Shown: piece after piece, positions 12,995-25,997 of the stretch | Layout: the number at the start of each line of letters is the position of its first letter | How positions within the stretch are numbered: the first letter of the stretch is position 1 | Assembly (NCBI RefSeq): GCF_963678635.1 | Contig: NC_087063.1 | Span: 76,841,617 to 76,905,616 of the forward strand | Length of the DNA stretch: 64,000 bases | Direction of reading: 5' to 3' | Origin: Symsagittifera roscoffensis | Taxonomy: Eukaryota; Xenacoelomorpha; Acoela; Convolutidae | The notes under the pieces: generated by a model | The model's database searches: none | What the model was told of the DNA's origin: nothing | What the model saw: the letters and a program-made list of their open reading frames with translations, nothing else | Translations under genes and position numbers: made by a program

Positions 12995-13229
12995 TTGAGA
13001 CAAATGATGAGTGGTGTCTGATTATAGAAGAAGAACAGGTTTGTTGATTTTTTGATTGAATGTAGAAAATAAATGTAGACAATTTAATTGGTCGACGCTC
13101 ATGAGATAAAACTCAATCAACAAATCTCAATCAAAAAATCAACAAATCTGTTCTTCTTCTATAATCGGACACCACTCAACATTTGTCTCAATATGAGTGT
13201 CGACCAATTAAATTGTCTACATTTATTTT
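12995..13229. repeat. Interleaved inverted repeats in A-B-A'-B' order
   Basis: Segment A (12995-13059, 65 bp) is the reverse complement of A' (13127-13191), and B (13066-13102, 37 bp) is the reverse complement of B' (13193-13229). Each pair has only a few mismatches. Because the order is A-B-A'-B' rather than A-B-B'-A', the two stems are interleaved and cannot both form a simple hairpin. No coding capacity. Confidence 0.9.
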
Positions 13230-13360
13230 AGATATTCAAAGTCTAAAAATCATAGTCCTTCAAATATATGAGCCTTTATATAGAAATTGAGTGACACTAT
13301 CCATGAAGCACCTGGAAATAGTTTTTTGAAGCTGTGATGAGGTTTGGTTTGCACGCCATT

Positions 13361-14076
13361 CCCGGGTTGAGGTGTTCGACTTATGTTTTGACAAGCCAAA
13401 ATCTGTGATCGAAAACAGCATTTTCGTTCAAATACAATTTCGAAATTAAAGTTTGATCGAAACCTAGTCGAACTTAAAATATGATCGAAGCATAGTCGAG
13501 CACAAAGTCGAACTCAAAATGTGGTCGAAACAAAGGCGAACAAAAAGTCGAATACAATGCGTGGTCGAAATATGATCGAACACAGTATCGAAATATAGTC
13601 AAATTCAAGGACCGGGCTACACGTAATCTTAGACCGAAGTCCGAGAAACGATGTTTTGCGAAAAAATAGTAACTAATAATGAAATTTTGATGTACTAAAA
13701 GAAATGACAAGTTTTTGACAAATCCAAATCGAAAAACTCAATTAATGAAAAAACAACTTTATACCATGTGATAACAAAAACATTCAAGATTTTATACTAG
13801 ATGGTGGTGAAAAACATCAAAGTTGGTCGATTTTTGAAATGAATGAATTAAACAGACTCTGAACAAAATTTAGTGAAAACATAGCAGAAGAAACATAGTC
13901 ACTTTGGTTCGAGTTGGTCGGAACATGGCACGCTTGGGTTGAACACAGTCAAACATATTTTTGAATTAATCGAGTCGGTAGAAACAGAGCCAGTTCTGAT
14001 CGAGTTCATCGAAATAAGTTGGTCGTCAATTTTGCTCGAGTCGGGTCAAAACACAACTTGAAAACCTCAACCCGGG
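13361..14076. mobile_element. MITE with CCCGGGTTGAGGT termini and GTCGAA subrepeats
   Basis: The left end (13361-13392) and the reverse complement of the right end (14045-14076) both begin cccgggttgaggt and remain alike for about 32 bp. The flanks carry a 2-bp TT on both sides. The interior has no ORF of note but holds many copies of a gtcgaa/gatcgaa word, especially 13450-13610 and 13910-14050, arranged like subterminal transposase-binding repeats. A truncated relative is at about 61259-61480. The transposase family is not shown by the sequence. Confidence 0.75.
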
Positions 14077-14454
14077 TTGGATGCCATGGGAAACTTCAGA
14101 ATGAGAATTTCTTACGGGATTTACTGTGCTGATATAAATTAGCTGGGCAAAAGTACAAATATTGGAAATTTCAAATGCGTTTTTTTTTCAAATGGTGTTA
14201 AGATTAGACTTTTAAAAATTGCTTAGAATGTGACCAAAATTTATACACTTCAATATGTTTTGCCAAATTCGAAATTGTAATTTTAGGCACCAAACTTGGT
14301 AATGTTGTCTTTTCTGAGGTAATCAAAAACAACCCTAAAACTACTGAGTTTATTGATAACAAAATAAATAAAACAGCTTTTCACTCTGCCCAACAAAAGC
14401 CTAAGAAGGGTAAAAACAGAAGAGTAAAATGTTAACCATCTGTATAAGATAAAA
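14077..14454. other. AT-rich spacer, no gene seen
   Basis: Nothing recognised. It ends at the left border of the tandem 5.79-kb unit. Confidence 0.5.
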
Positions 14455-15185
14455 TACTTTTGCTTGGTAGCCAACACTTTTCCTTTAATTATATAAAACT
14501 CAAAATCTTTGCTCTATAAAAATTTTGAGCTTTCTGCTCAAAATTTAGAGGTTTTTCTAGGTTTTTGTTGGGCTGTTTGAAAAGGTTTTTTTTTTTATAT
14601 AACTTTAATATCAATTGGTTCGGTTCGCGCTGAATTATATTTTATCACAAAAAAATCTAAAAAAACATTTTGGGCAAGAATATTGTTTTCGATTTTGGCA
14701 AAATAAAGATAGTACAGGTAAAAACATTGTACTATTTTTGCTTAATCTCGAACCAAACATTGAAAAACGCCTTTAAATTTTCCAATTTAGTTTGTTTTGT
14801 TCGGTTAGTTTAAATCAAGCCAGTTTTTCTCAAAATCGTTATTTTTTAAAAACAATATCGAGGCTAGAAGAAGAAAAAGCTGAATTCCAAACAATCGGCG
14901 TTGGTCTTGCAAAAACTTTGCATTTTTGTTGTAAAATGTTACTATTAAACACCCCAGTAGTGTATCAAACCCTTAACATTTGGCGTCTCATACAGAAACT
15001 TAAAAGCCAAACGACAAAATGCATTGAACGTTTTCTTCAAGCGGCTTGACGTTGGGCGTGCTACGCGCGCGTCAGTGCTTTGCGTCAAATAAGTGTACGC
15101 ATTTTCATAAGCGGTTCGCGTCCCGGTTCTGACGATCTTGTTTGTCTGTTTACAAGGTTGTCTGCGCAAATTCCTGGTGCAGGTA

Positions 15186-16126
15186 CCCGGGTTGACCAAA
15201 ACTTCTTATCATACAATTTCTATATATGAGAAACTTCTTGTCATACATTTTCATACGATTCCATACATACCGAAAGTTGTATGAAATCATGTCTATGATA
15301 AGCATTTTTCCATATATGAAATTTGCATGATATATGTTTTTCTATAAACCAAAAAGTTGATTTTTTGTTCTTAAATTCGTTTTCTGGAAAACTTTGGATT
15401 GTGTTTGCAACCGAACACAAGTGAATAAGGCCTTGGTATACTCAAAGCACCAAAGGTTGGACGGTTTTTCATTTACAATGCATAAAAAATTACCCGAATT
15501 GTCTTAAAGCTGTCTTTCACAAATCATATAACAAAAGTAACAAACATTTAATTTTTGACAAAAATTTTCAACAAAGATTATTTTAAAATTTTGAATTTTT
15601 AAATTAATAGACATTGATTAAGGCATAGATAAACACGACTAACAAAAGAAATAGGAATTTTCAGCGTTTTGGAAAAAAAAATAATTATTGAAAAGTAAGA
15701 AAGCCAACACTATCGTATCCAGAACTACGTTATGCACACAAAAAATTAAATTTTGTATGCATTTTTTTTGGAAAATGTTTGTTTGCGTACAAAATTCGGT
15801 TTGCGGTTGTAAAAAAAAGCAAAACAAAATTTGGCGCAAATTCTCAAAATTACTGGGACATTTGTTGGTGTCGACATCAAAAAAAAGCCAGTCATACAAT
15901 TTCCATATATGGGATTTGTATGATAATCATTTTTTTCAAACAACTCAAACCTCGTTTCTAATCACCAGACTGTTTTATTAGAATCAAACAACCGCAGAAA
16001 TTAGTTAATAACTTTTTTTAACCATTTTTCGAAATTGTATGAAAATTGTATGACAAACATTTTTCAACACACTTGATGTATGGAATTATATGATAAGCAT
16101 TTTAGGTGTATGGAGGTCAACCCGGG
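15186..16126. mobile_element. 941-bp MITE with CCCGGGTTGACC termini (in copy 1)
   Basis: A 12-bp perfect terminal inverted repeat, cccgggttgacc, at 15186-15197 and 16115-16126, is flanked on both sides by TA (15184-15185 and 16127-16128), as expected of TA-targeting Tc1/mariner-like MITEs. The subterminal regions are rich in repeated words of the type tatgataagcattttt and their complement atcatacaattt, in both orientations. The only ORFs (60-97 codons) lie in low-complexity sequence and show no transposase motif. Confidence 0.85.
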
Positions 16127-16659
16127 TAATTAATACGACATGGTTTTACCTATACGTCATTTGGAAGACAGTGTTTTCAATCATTGCAACCTTAGATTTG
16201 AAAGTTAGACTATAAAGTTTTATTAAGAAAACTAGATGAGAACACCGATGCAATTAGCCTGCAAGTCTTATAAATGCATTCAGCTTAAAATATAATTTCC
16301 AAGAACATAATAGACCAGAGTTGTTCGATTTTTCTTTCGGTTTTTTTTTTCATCATATCTGTTATAACTTCATGGAACTTTCAAAAGTTCTGAGAAAAAT
16401 TGAGGTTTAAAATACATTTAAAATACAGTTCCATCTAACAAAAAAAAACAGTTTCATCTCATCGTAGAAAACAGTGAACAAAAAAGCAGACGGTTTGCCC
16501 TAATTGAAACAAAAAGGTATAGCTACTTTTTTTCGTTTTTTCTTGCCGATTTTTGTGATTTTTGAAAAGTTCCGAGTAATTCTTCTGGCCTTGAATGACA
16601 AAAAATTGAAGCTACAAAATTGAAAATTGCAGTAAATTCCTTCAAATTAATCAATTTTC

Positions 16660-18330
16660 TATAGCTCAAAGTTGCTCCAAACACAGGCAAAATTGCGGAA
16701 TCTGCAACAGTATTTAAGGAAACCGGAAGAGTTTGGGGAATCCAAAATCAAATGATGAAAATTATGTATGTTCGCAATGGATACATTAATTGTCTGGTTT
16801 CCGAGTTTGCGGAATTTGCATCGAGTTTGCAGATTCTGCTTACATGCGGAATCGCCGACTGTAAGCAGAATCCGCAAACTGTAAGTAAAATCAGCTCTTA
16901 GTTTGCGCAATTCGGTAACATATATCGGTAGCGTTTTTTAGTTACGTTTTACAAGGTGGTCACCAGCGATTTCAGTCTCCATTACTGCTTGAGTCTTACC
17001 CCGAACCGTTCGATCTCATTTCTTGCTAACTGAGTTCTTGTCCACTCAGTCCCTGCCAACTCTAAACTTTTTTCAATTCTAACGTTCGATCTCAGTTCAT
17101 GCCGAATAACTTACCACCAGACGTTTGATCTCAATTCTTGCCAACTGAATGAATAATATTAAACTAATTCATTAGTTCATTTTAATTTTGAACAAAATCA
17201 AATAAAAGAATTTAACTTTTTTCCAACTTAGCTTTTATTGCAACGTTTTCAAATTAGATGAGATACCAGATCAAAACAAACCAAAAAATTTGAAATATTT
17301 TGATGATCTTCATTTTGCAGCGTAAATTAAGCTCTCCCTCAAAAAACTTCGCAATGGAGGTGAGTTCTATCACCCACAATAAACCTCTCACTCCAATAAA
17401 TCATGTCATTTCAACCTCGTCTGATCATCAAAAACTGATGATTGGTACTCACTTGAACTATTTGAATGTACTCTCATCTCATCTGAAAAACGGATGATAT
17501 GAAAAACAATCTGATCGTCTTAACCTCAAATAATGATCCTTTTCGGTGATAATTTGTCCCTTGTATCTCCAAAAATTCTCAACCTACTAGACCCACTGAA
17601 TTTATACGGTGTTTGTGTTTTCAAAAGATCCCAAAATTTTTTTGCCAGTGTAATTGCATCCTAATTATTAACGGATACAGTCACCGATTCAGTTAACCAT
17701 TACATAAAAGTTTGATCGTGGGTTCTTCTGACAATGATTAAGTCCATGCTTTTAAATACCGAACTCTAAATGACAATTCTAGCTCTAGTAATTTTTGGAA
17801 TTAGCGTATATTTGCGGCTTGCTCTTACAATTGCTGAATCTGGTCACAGTTGCGGAAATCAGACAATTAATGTATCTATTGCGAATGGTAAGCGGATTCT
17901 GCAACAGATCGAAAACTGATTAATTTGTGATTCCGTAACATTGCGCAGTGTTCTTGTTGTTTTGAATTTTTTGATGTTTCGGAAGATCCGAAATAATAAT
18001 AAAAACACTGTACGGCTCAAAATTGCTCAAAAAACAGGCCACTTTACGGAATTTGCATCAAAATTTGGGAAAACTGGAACAATTTACTGAATCCATAAGC
18101 ACGTATGTTTTTTTATTTTGAAAAATTCATTTTTGTGGATCCCGCATACATTTACGGAATCTGCCTACAGTTTGCAGAATCTGCTTACAAATTGCACATT
18201 GCAGAAATCGGAACATCTAGTTAATTTCCTTTTTGCAGAATCCGTGACTAAACTATCGTTCTGAGAAAGTTATTTATTATAGGTATTTGTACGCGGAATC
18301 CAAGGAAATTTTGTGAGTGTAATCAATTTA
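16660..18330. repeat. Cluster of gGAATCTGC-type repeats, partly inverted
   Basis: Phrases such as ttgcggaatctgc and gtaagcagaatccgcaaac recur in both orientations in two clusters, 16660-16930 and 17800-18330. The block around 16781-16835 (acattaattgtctggtttcc) is the reverse complement of a block around 17838-17890. A direct relation also links 16672-16745 and 18018-18085 (both begin with gctcaaa.ttgctc). This suggests nested copies of a non-autonomous element. Between them, 16985-17145 holds four loose copies of a ttcgatctcagttcttgcc phrase. Confidence 0.6.
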
Positions 18331-19303
18331 CAGTTCGTAGCATGTTTAACGACTTGTCTCTATATTCCAAATTGTGCTTTTATCCAATTTTGTGCACATT
18401 TTGGTTTCGAATTCTAATTTTTTTTACCAAACCTTTCACTTTAGCATATAGAATTCATAATTTCTCAGTGGCTGCTAAGGCACTTGTGCCTCAATCTGAA
18501 AGAACAGCTTTGTATTTACTTCCTCTTAGTTTGACGTTTTTGCTGGGGAAAAGATCAAATATTTTTTCAAATAGTTTGAATTTCTTTAAACAAATAAACA
18601 TTTCTTTCTTTTTCTCAATTTTCACTATTTTTGATCTTGACTTTTGCAAGTTGATACTTTTCCATGACAGAGAATTCCAGTTGATTTTGATTGATTCAAT
18701 CAGACCATATAGTGTCAATAAATTATGCAAACTTTTTTTTTCGATTTCATATTTTGACAAAAAAAGACGGTTGGCGGGCCAATAGCAGTAAATTTAAAGC
18801 ATTCGTGTATGAGAAAAAAATATATTATTGTTTTTTGTGTTTTTGGTCGTTTTTTGAAGAGAGATGCACGGTGTAACCGTCCCAAACAGTTTTGAAAGTA
18901 CTATTCTTGTTGGTTATAATTTCAATTACTTTATTTTGAATATGCTTGCATATTTCTTGCAAATTTTTTGTTACTTTGAAAAGTAAGACCCACTATTTTT
19001 TTCATTTAGTCATATATGGGTTGTAAAGACAGCCTATCCCAATGTTTTTTTTTAAATTATTACTTGTATCGACAAGTTTTCGTGTATCAAAACAATCCCT
19101 GAATGTTCCAATTATCTTTAAAGTATCTCAAACATTTTATGTGTACCAATACAAAGTGAACATTTTTTCACCTATTGAAGAGTTATTTATGGTCCAATTG
19201 TCTTGCTTCAAGAATTTCAAAAAAGTTTCAGAGCCGAATCTTTATTTCCGCCTAACGCTATGCGTTGAAAAAATCTGGCAAAATGCACACATTCATAAGC
19301 CCA

Positions 19304-19338
19304 TTTTGCCACTTACACTACGCGTTTAAGTGGCAAAA
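19304..19338. repeat. Small hairpin, 12-bp stem
   Basis: ttttgccactta and taagtggcaaaa flank a short loop, giving a perfect 12-bp stem. The same hairpin is in copy 2 at about 25094-25128. Function unknown. Confidence 0.6.
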
Positions 19339-19689
19339 CTAATAAAATGCGCGCTGTTGGCTAAAATGGAAACTTCAAGCCTTTATAACTTTGCGAAAGC
19401 AATCACAGGTAAAAAAACTCAGTTTGAGCTGAAAGTGTCAATATTTTTCAGGTGGCAACACTAAAACTGGAACGAAAATTTGCAAATTAATTTTTGACGA
19501 AGATCTTTTGAGTCATTATATAGTACTCTAAAGTTAAAAGAGCTATTATAAACAAAAACACATAAAAAACTTTAGTCTTTCTACTTTTTTTGAATATTTA
19601 TTAAAATATTTTTTTGAAACTGAGTTTGATTTTAAATACTTCAAATAACATTTTTACTCTGTAATTTGGTTTTAAGTTTATTGAAAGCC

Positions 19690-20215
19690 TCAATGCTTTG
19701 ATCCACTGTGTCAGTGCAGTACCTATGCATCCCTTTAGAGCAAAACAGTTTCGCCAAGTTACCACTCCTATGAGTTCAAGGAACCCTCCCATTTTTTGCA
19801 TAGCCAAAGGATTCTAGTATCATTTCGTCGTAGCATTAGCAAAACATCCACATCCTTTCTTCGCACTCGACGCAGATCATTGTCTCTGTGAAAAATTCTC
19901 CCAGTCATCTCTTGGACTGTTTTGATTTAAAAAACTAATTTTTTATTACGATTCACAAATCTGCGCCAGTGAACGCAAACCTCTCCTACAAATCAAAAAT
20001 CAAAATCTTGGCTCTTTATTTTACCAACTTAATAGCAACAGAAATTGTCTGGATCTAGAAAATGATGACACCAGTCAAAATGAAAATTGGTAACCGGATG
20101 AGATGGTGATACTCTGATGACAATTAGACACAGATAACGGGAATTGTTACAGTAAACTGGAATTTTTCACCGAGAAATGTTACATCGAAGGAATTCGTCC
20201 TCGCGTTCTTCAAAT
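19690..20215 (-). pseudogene. Trypsin pseudogene fragment (copy 1)
   Basis: The minus strand carries the decayed C-terminal half of a trypsin closely related to the protease at 57089-58006. The phrase GFLELIGVVTW at about 19735-19770 lines up with GFFELTGVVSW of that protein. The plus-strand stretch cgcagatcattgtctctgtga at about 19870-19890 matches that gene's corresponding DNA. At about 20155-20210 an NSFDV phrase lines up with the NSNDI catalytic-Asp region. The segment that should encode GDSGGP is garbled, and stops and shifts interrupt the frame, so no enzyme can be made. The homologous parts follow in order without clear introns. Confidence 0.8.
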
Positions 20216-20973
20216 AAAAATTTTAAGTTATCTTTTGCTTGGTACTTTTGCTTGGTAGCCAACACTTTTCCTTTAATTATATAAAACTCAAAATCTTTGC
20301 TCTATAAAAATTTTGAGCTTTCTGCTCAAAATTTAGAGGTTTTTCTAGGTTTTTGTTGGGCTGTTTGAAAAGGTTTTTTTTTTGATATAACTTTAATATC
20401 AATTGGTTCGGTTCGCGCTGAATTATATTTTATCACAAAAAAATCTAAAAAAACATTTTGGGCAAGAATATTGTTTTCGATTTTGGCAAAATAAAGATAG
20501 TACAGGTAAAAACATTGTACTATTTTTGCTTAATCTCGAACCAAACATTGAAAAACGCCTTTAAATTTTCCAATTTAGTTTGTTTTGTTCGGTTAGTTTA
20601 AATCAAGCCAGTTTTTCTCAAAATCGTTATTTTTTAAAAACAATATCGAGGCTAGAAGAAGAAAAAGCTGAATTCCAAACAATCGGTGTTGGTCTTGCAA
20701 AAACTTTGCATTTTTGTTGTAAAATGTTACTATTAAACACCCCAGTAGTGTATCAAACCCTTAACATTTGGCGTCTCATACAGAAACTTAAAAGCCAAAC
20801 GACAAAATGCATTGAACGTTTTCTTCAAGCGGCTTGACGTTGGGCGTGCTACGCGCGCGTCAGTGCTTTGCGTCAAATAAGTGTACGCATTTTCATAAGC
20901 GGTTCGCGTCCCGGTTCTGACGATCTTGTTTGTCTGTTTACAAGGTTGTCTGCGCAAATTCCTGGTGCAGGTA

Positions 20974-21914
20974 CCCGGGTTGACCAAAACTTCTTATCAT
21001 ACAATTTCTATATATGAGAAACTTCTTGTCATACATTTTCATACGATTCCATACATACCGAAAGTTGTATGAAATCATGTCTATGATAAGCATTTTTCCA
21101 TATATGAAATTTGCATGATATATGTTTTTCTATAAACCAAAAAGTTGATTTTTTGTTCTTAAATTCGTTTTCTGGAAAACTTTGGATTGTGTTTGCAACC
21201 GAACACAAGTGAATAAGGCCTTGGTATACTCAAAGCACCAAAGGTTGGACGGTTTTTCATTTACAATGCATAAAAAATTACCCGAATTGTCTTAAAGCTG
21301 TCTTTCACAAATCATATAACAAAAGTAACAAACATTTAATTTTTGACAAAAATTTTCAACAAAGATTATTTTAAAATTTTGAATTTTTAAATTAATAGAC
21401 ATTGATTAAGGCATAGATAAACACGACTAACAAAAGAAATAGGAATTTTCAGCGTTTTGGAAAAAAAAATAATTATTGAAAAGTAAGAAAGCCAACACTA
21501 TCGTATCCAGAACTACGTTATGCACACAAAAAATTAAATTTTGTATGCATTTTTTTTGGAAAATGTTTGTTTGCGTACAAAATTCGGTTTGCGGTTGTAA
21601 AAAAAAGCAAAACAAAATTTAGCGCAAATTCTCAAAATTACTGGGACATTTGTTGGTGTCGACATCAAAAAAAAGCCAGTCATACAATTTCCATATATGG
21701 GATTTGTATGATAATCATTTTTTTCAAACAACTCAAACCTCGTTTCTAATCACCAGACTGTTTTATTAGAATCAAACAACCGCAGAAATTAGTTAATAAC
21801 TTTTTTTAACCATTTTTCGAAATTGTATGAAAATTGTATGACAAACATTTTTCAACACACTTGATGTATGGAATTATATGATAAGCATTTTAGGTGTATG
21901 GAGGTCAACCCGGG
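20974..21914. mobile_element. 941-bp MITE with CCCGGGTTGACC termini (in copy 2)
   Basis: Same element as 15186-16126, with the same 12-bp termini and flanking TA, carried along in the duplication rather than separately inserted. Confidence 0.85.
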
Positions 21915-22449
21915 TAATTAATACGACATGGTTTTACCTATACGTCATTTGGAAGACAGTGTTTTCAATCATTGCAACCTTAGATTTGAAAGTTAGACTA
22001 TAAAGTTTTATTAAGAAAACTAGATGAGAACACCGATGCAATTAGCCTGCAAGTCTTATAAATGCATTCAGCTTAAAATATAATTTCCAAGAACATAATA
22101 GACCAGAGTTGTTCGATTTTTCTTTCGGTTTTTTCTTTTCATCATATCTGTTATAACTTCATGGAACTTTCAAAAGTTCTGAGAAAAATTGAGGTTTAAA
22201 ATACATTTAAAATACAGTTCCATCTAACAAAAAAAAACAGTTTCATCTCATCGTAGAAAACAGTGAACAAAAAAGCAGACGGTTTGCCCTAATTGAAACA
22301 AAAAGGTATAGCTACTTTTTTTTCGTTTTTTCTTGCCGATTTTTGTGATTTTTGAAAAGTTCCGAGTAATTCTTCTGGCCTTGAATGACAAAAAATTGAA
22401 GCTACAAAATTGAAAATTGCAGTAAATTCCTTCAAATTAATCAATTTTC

Positions 22450-24120
22450 TATAGCTCAAAGTTGCTCCAAACACAGGCAAAATTGCGGAATCTGCAACAG
22501 TATTTAAGGAAACCGGAAGAGTTTGGGGAATCCAAAATCAAATGATGAAAATTATGTATGTTCGCAATGGATACATTAATTGTCTGGTTTCCGAGTTTGC
22601 GGAATTTGCATCGAGTTTGCAGATTCTGCTTACATGCGGAATCGCCGACTGTAAGCAGAATCCGCAAACTGTAAGTAAAATCAGCTCTTAGTTTGCGCAA
22701 TTCGGTAACATATATCGGTAGCGTTTTTTAGTTACGTTTTACAAGGTGGTCACCAGCGATTTCAGTCTCCATTACTGCTTGAGTCTTACCCCGAACCGTT
22801 CGATCTCATTTCTTGCTAACTGAGTTCTTGTCCACTCAGTCCCTGCCAACTCTAAACTTTTTTCAATTCTAACGTTCGATCTCAGTTCATGCCGAATAAC
22901 TTACCACCAGACGTTTGATCTCAATTCTTGCCAACTGAATGAATAATATTAAACTAATTCATTAGTTCATTTTAATTTTGAACAAAATCAAATAAAAGAA
23001 TTTAACTTTTTTCCAACTTAGCTTTTATTGCAACGTTTTCAAATTAGATGAGATACCAGATCAAAACAAACCAAAAAATTTGAAATATTTTGATGATCTT
23101 CATTTTGCAGCGTAAATTAAGCTCTCCCTCAAAAAACTTCGCAATGGAGGTGAGTTCTATCACCCACAATAAACCTCTCACTCCAATAAATCATGTCATT
23201 TCAACCTCGTCTGATCATCAAAAACTGATGATTGGTACTCACTTGAACTATTTGAATGTACTCTCATCTCATCTGAAAAACGGATGATATGAAAAACAAT
23301 CTGATCGTCTTAACCTCAAATAATGATCCTTTTCGGTGATAATTTGTCCCTTGTATCTCCAAAAATTCTCAACCTACTAGACCCACTGAATTTATACGGT
23401 GTTTGTGTTTTCAAAAGATCCCAAAATTTTTTTGCCAGTGTAATTGCATCCTAATTATTAACGGATACAGTCACCGATTCAGTTAACCATTACATAAAAG
23501 TTTGATCGTGGGTTCTTCTGACAATGATTAAGTCCATGCTTTTAAATACCGAACTCTAAATGACAATTCTAGCTCTAGTAATTTTTGGAATTAGCGTATA
23601 TTTGCGGCTTGCTCTTACAATTGCTGAATCTGGTCACAGTTGCGGAAATCAGACAATTAATGTATCTATTGCGAATGGTAAGCGGATTCTGCAACAGATC
23701 GAAAACTGATTAATTTGTGATTCCGTAACATTGCGCAGTGTTCTTGTTGTTTTGAATTTTTTGATGTTTCGGAAGATCCGAAATAATAATAAAAACACTG
23801 TACGGCTCAAAATTGCTCAAAAAACAGGCCACTTTACGGAATTTGCATCAAAATTTGGGGAAACTGGAACAATTTACTGAATCCATAAGCACGTATGTTT
23901 TTTTATTTTGAAAAATTCATTTTTGTGGATCCCGCATACATTTACGGAATCTGCCTACAGTTTGCAGAATCTGCTTACAAATTGCACATTGCAGAAATCG
24001 GAACATCTAGTTAATTTCCTTTTTGCAGAATCCGTGACTAAACTATCGTTCTGAGAAAGTTATTTATTATAGGTATTTGTACGCGGAATCCAAGGAAATT
24101 TTGTGAGTGTAATCAATTTA
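22450..24120. repeat. gGAATCTGC repeat cluster (copy 2)
   Basis: Second copy of the cluster at 16660-18330, with one visible substitution in a G run near 23877. Confidence 0.6.
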
Positions 24121-25479
24121 CAGTTCGTAGCATGTTTAACGACTTGTCTCTATATTCCAAATTGTGCTTTTATCCAATTTTGTGCACATTTTGGTTTCGA
24201 ATTCTAATTTTTTTTACCAAACCTTTCACTTTAGCATATAGAATTCATAATTTCTCAGTGGCTGCTAAGGCACTTGTGCCTCAATCTGAAAGAACAGCTT
24301 TGTATTTACTTCCTCTTAGTTTGACGTTTTTGCTGGGGAAAAGATCAAATATTTTTTCAAATAGTTTGAATTTCTTTAAACAAATAAACATTTCTTTCTT
24401 TTTCTCAATTTTCACTATTTTTGATCTTGACTTTTGCAAGTTGATACTTTTCCATGACAGAGAATTCCAGTTGATTTTGATTGATTCAATCAGACCATAT
24501 AGTGTCAATAAATTATGCAAACTTTTTTTTTCGATTTCATATTTTGACAAAAAAAGACGGTTGGCGGGCCAATAGCAGTAAATTTAAAGCATTCGTGTAT
24601 GAGAAAAAAATATATTATTGTTTTTTGTGTTTTTGGTCGTTTTTTGAAGAGAGATGCACGGTGTAACCGTCCCAAACAGTTTTGAAAGTACTATTCTTGT
24701 TGGTTATAATTTCAATTACTTTATTTTGAATATGCTTGCATATTTCTTGCAAATTTTTTGTTACTTTGAAAAGTAAGACCCACTATTTTTTTCATTTAGT
24801 CATATATGGGTTGTAAAGACAGCCTATCCCAATGTTTTTTTTTAAATTATTACTTGTATCGACAAGTTTTCGTGTATCAAAACAATCCCTGAATGTTCCA
24901 ATTATCTTTAAAGTATCTCAAACATTTTATGTGTACCAATACAAAGTGAACATTTTTTCACCTATTGAAGAGTTATTTATGGTCCAATTGTCTTGCTTCA
25001 AGAATTTCAAAAAAGTTTCAGAGCCGAATCTTTATTTCCGCCTAACGCTATGCGTTGAAAAAATCTGGCAAAATGCACACATTCATAAGCCCATTTTGCC
25101 ACTTACACTACGCGTTTAAGTGGCAAAACTAATAAAATGCGCGCTGTTGGCTAAAATGGAAACTTCAAGCCTTTATAACTTTGCGAAAGCAATCACAGGT
25201 AAAAAAACTCAGTTTGAGCTGAAAGTGTCAATATTTTTCAGGTGGCAACACTAAAACTGGAACGAAAATTTGCAAATTAATTTTTGACGAAGATCTTTTG
25301 AGTCATTATATAGTACTCTAAAGTTAAAAGAGCTATTATAAACAAAAACACATAAAAAACTTTAGTCTTTCTACTTTTTTTGAATATTTATTAAAATACT
25401 TTTTTGAAACTGAGTTTGATTTTAAATACTTCAAATAACATTTTTACTCTGTAATTTGGTTTTAAGTTTATTGAAAGCC

Positions 25480-25997
25480 TCAATGCTTTGATCCACTGTG
25501 TCAGTGCAGTACCTATGCATCCCTTTAGAGCAAAACAGTTTCGCCAAGTTACCACTCCTATGAGTTCAAGGAACCCTCCCATTTTTTGCATAGCCAAAGG
25601 ATTCTAGTATCATTTCGTCGTAGCATTAGCAAAACATCCACATCCTTTCTTCGCACTCGACGCAGATCATTGTCTCTGTGAAAAATTCTCCCAGTCATCT
25701 CTTGGACTGTTTTGATTTAAAAAACTAATTTTTTATTACGATTCACAAATCTGCGCCAGTGAACGCAAACCTCTCCTACAAATCAAAAATCAAAATCTTG
25801 GCTCTTTATTTTACCAACTTAATAGCAACAGAAATTGTCTGGATCTAGAAAATGATGACACCAGTCAAAATGAAAATTGGTAACCGGATGAGATGGTGAT
25901 ACTCTGATGACAATTAGACACAGATAACGGGAATTGTTACAGTAAACTGGAATTTTTCACCGAGAAATGTTACATCGAAGGAATTCGTCCTCGCGTT
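25480..25997 (-). pseudogene. Trypsin pseudogene fragment (copy 2), truncated by the gap
   Basis: Same decayed trypsin fragment as in copy 1, ending in the run of N within the segment related to the catalytic-Asp region. Confidence 0.75.

Larger units (their letters stand above)
14455..20242. repeat. Tandem 5.79-kb unit, copy 1
   Basis: The sequence from tacttttgcttggtagcc at 14455 onward recurs from 20243 with an offset of 5788, becoming 5790 after two single-base insertions in T runs near 16345 and 16530. By eye only about seven differences occur over the whole length (for example near 14590, 14899, 15826, 18085 and 19607). The internal junction shows a short repeated word, cttttgcttggta, at 20232-20244 and again immediately after. 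The unit holds a MITE, a cluster of ggaatctgc motifs and a dead trypsin fragment, but no intact gene was recognised. Confidence 0.95.
20243..25997. repeat. Tandem 5.79-kb unit, copy 2, ending at the assembly gap
   Basis: Near-identical to 14455-20207 and cut by the run of N at 25998, about 35 bp before the equivalent end of copy 1. See the copy 1 entry for its contents. Confidence 0.95.

Noticed and set aside
18342-18785. 147-codon ORF (and the equal one at 24132-24575)
   Set aside because: F/L/S/K-rich translation of AT-rich DNA, overlapped by a shadow ORF on the other strand, no domain, and inside the repeated unit. Length alone is not enough.
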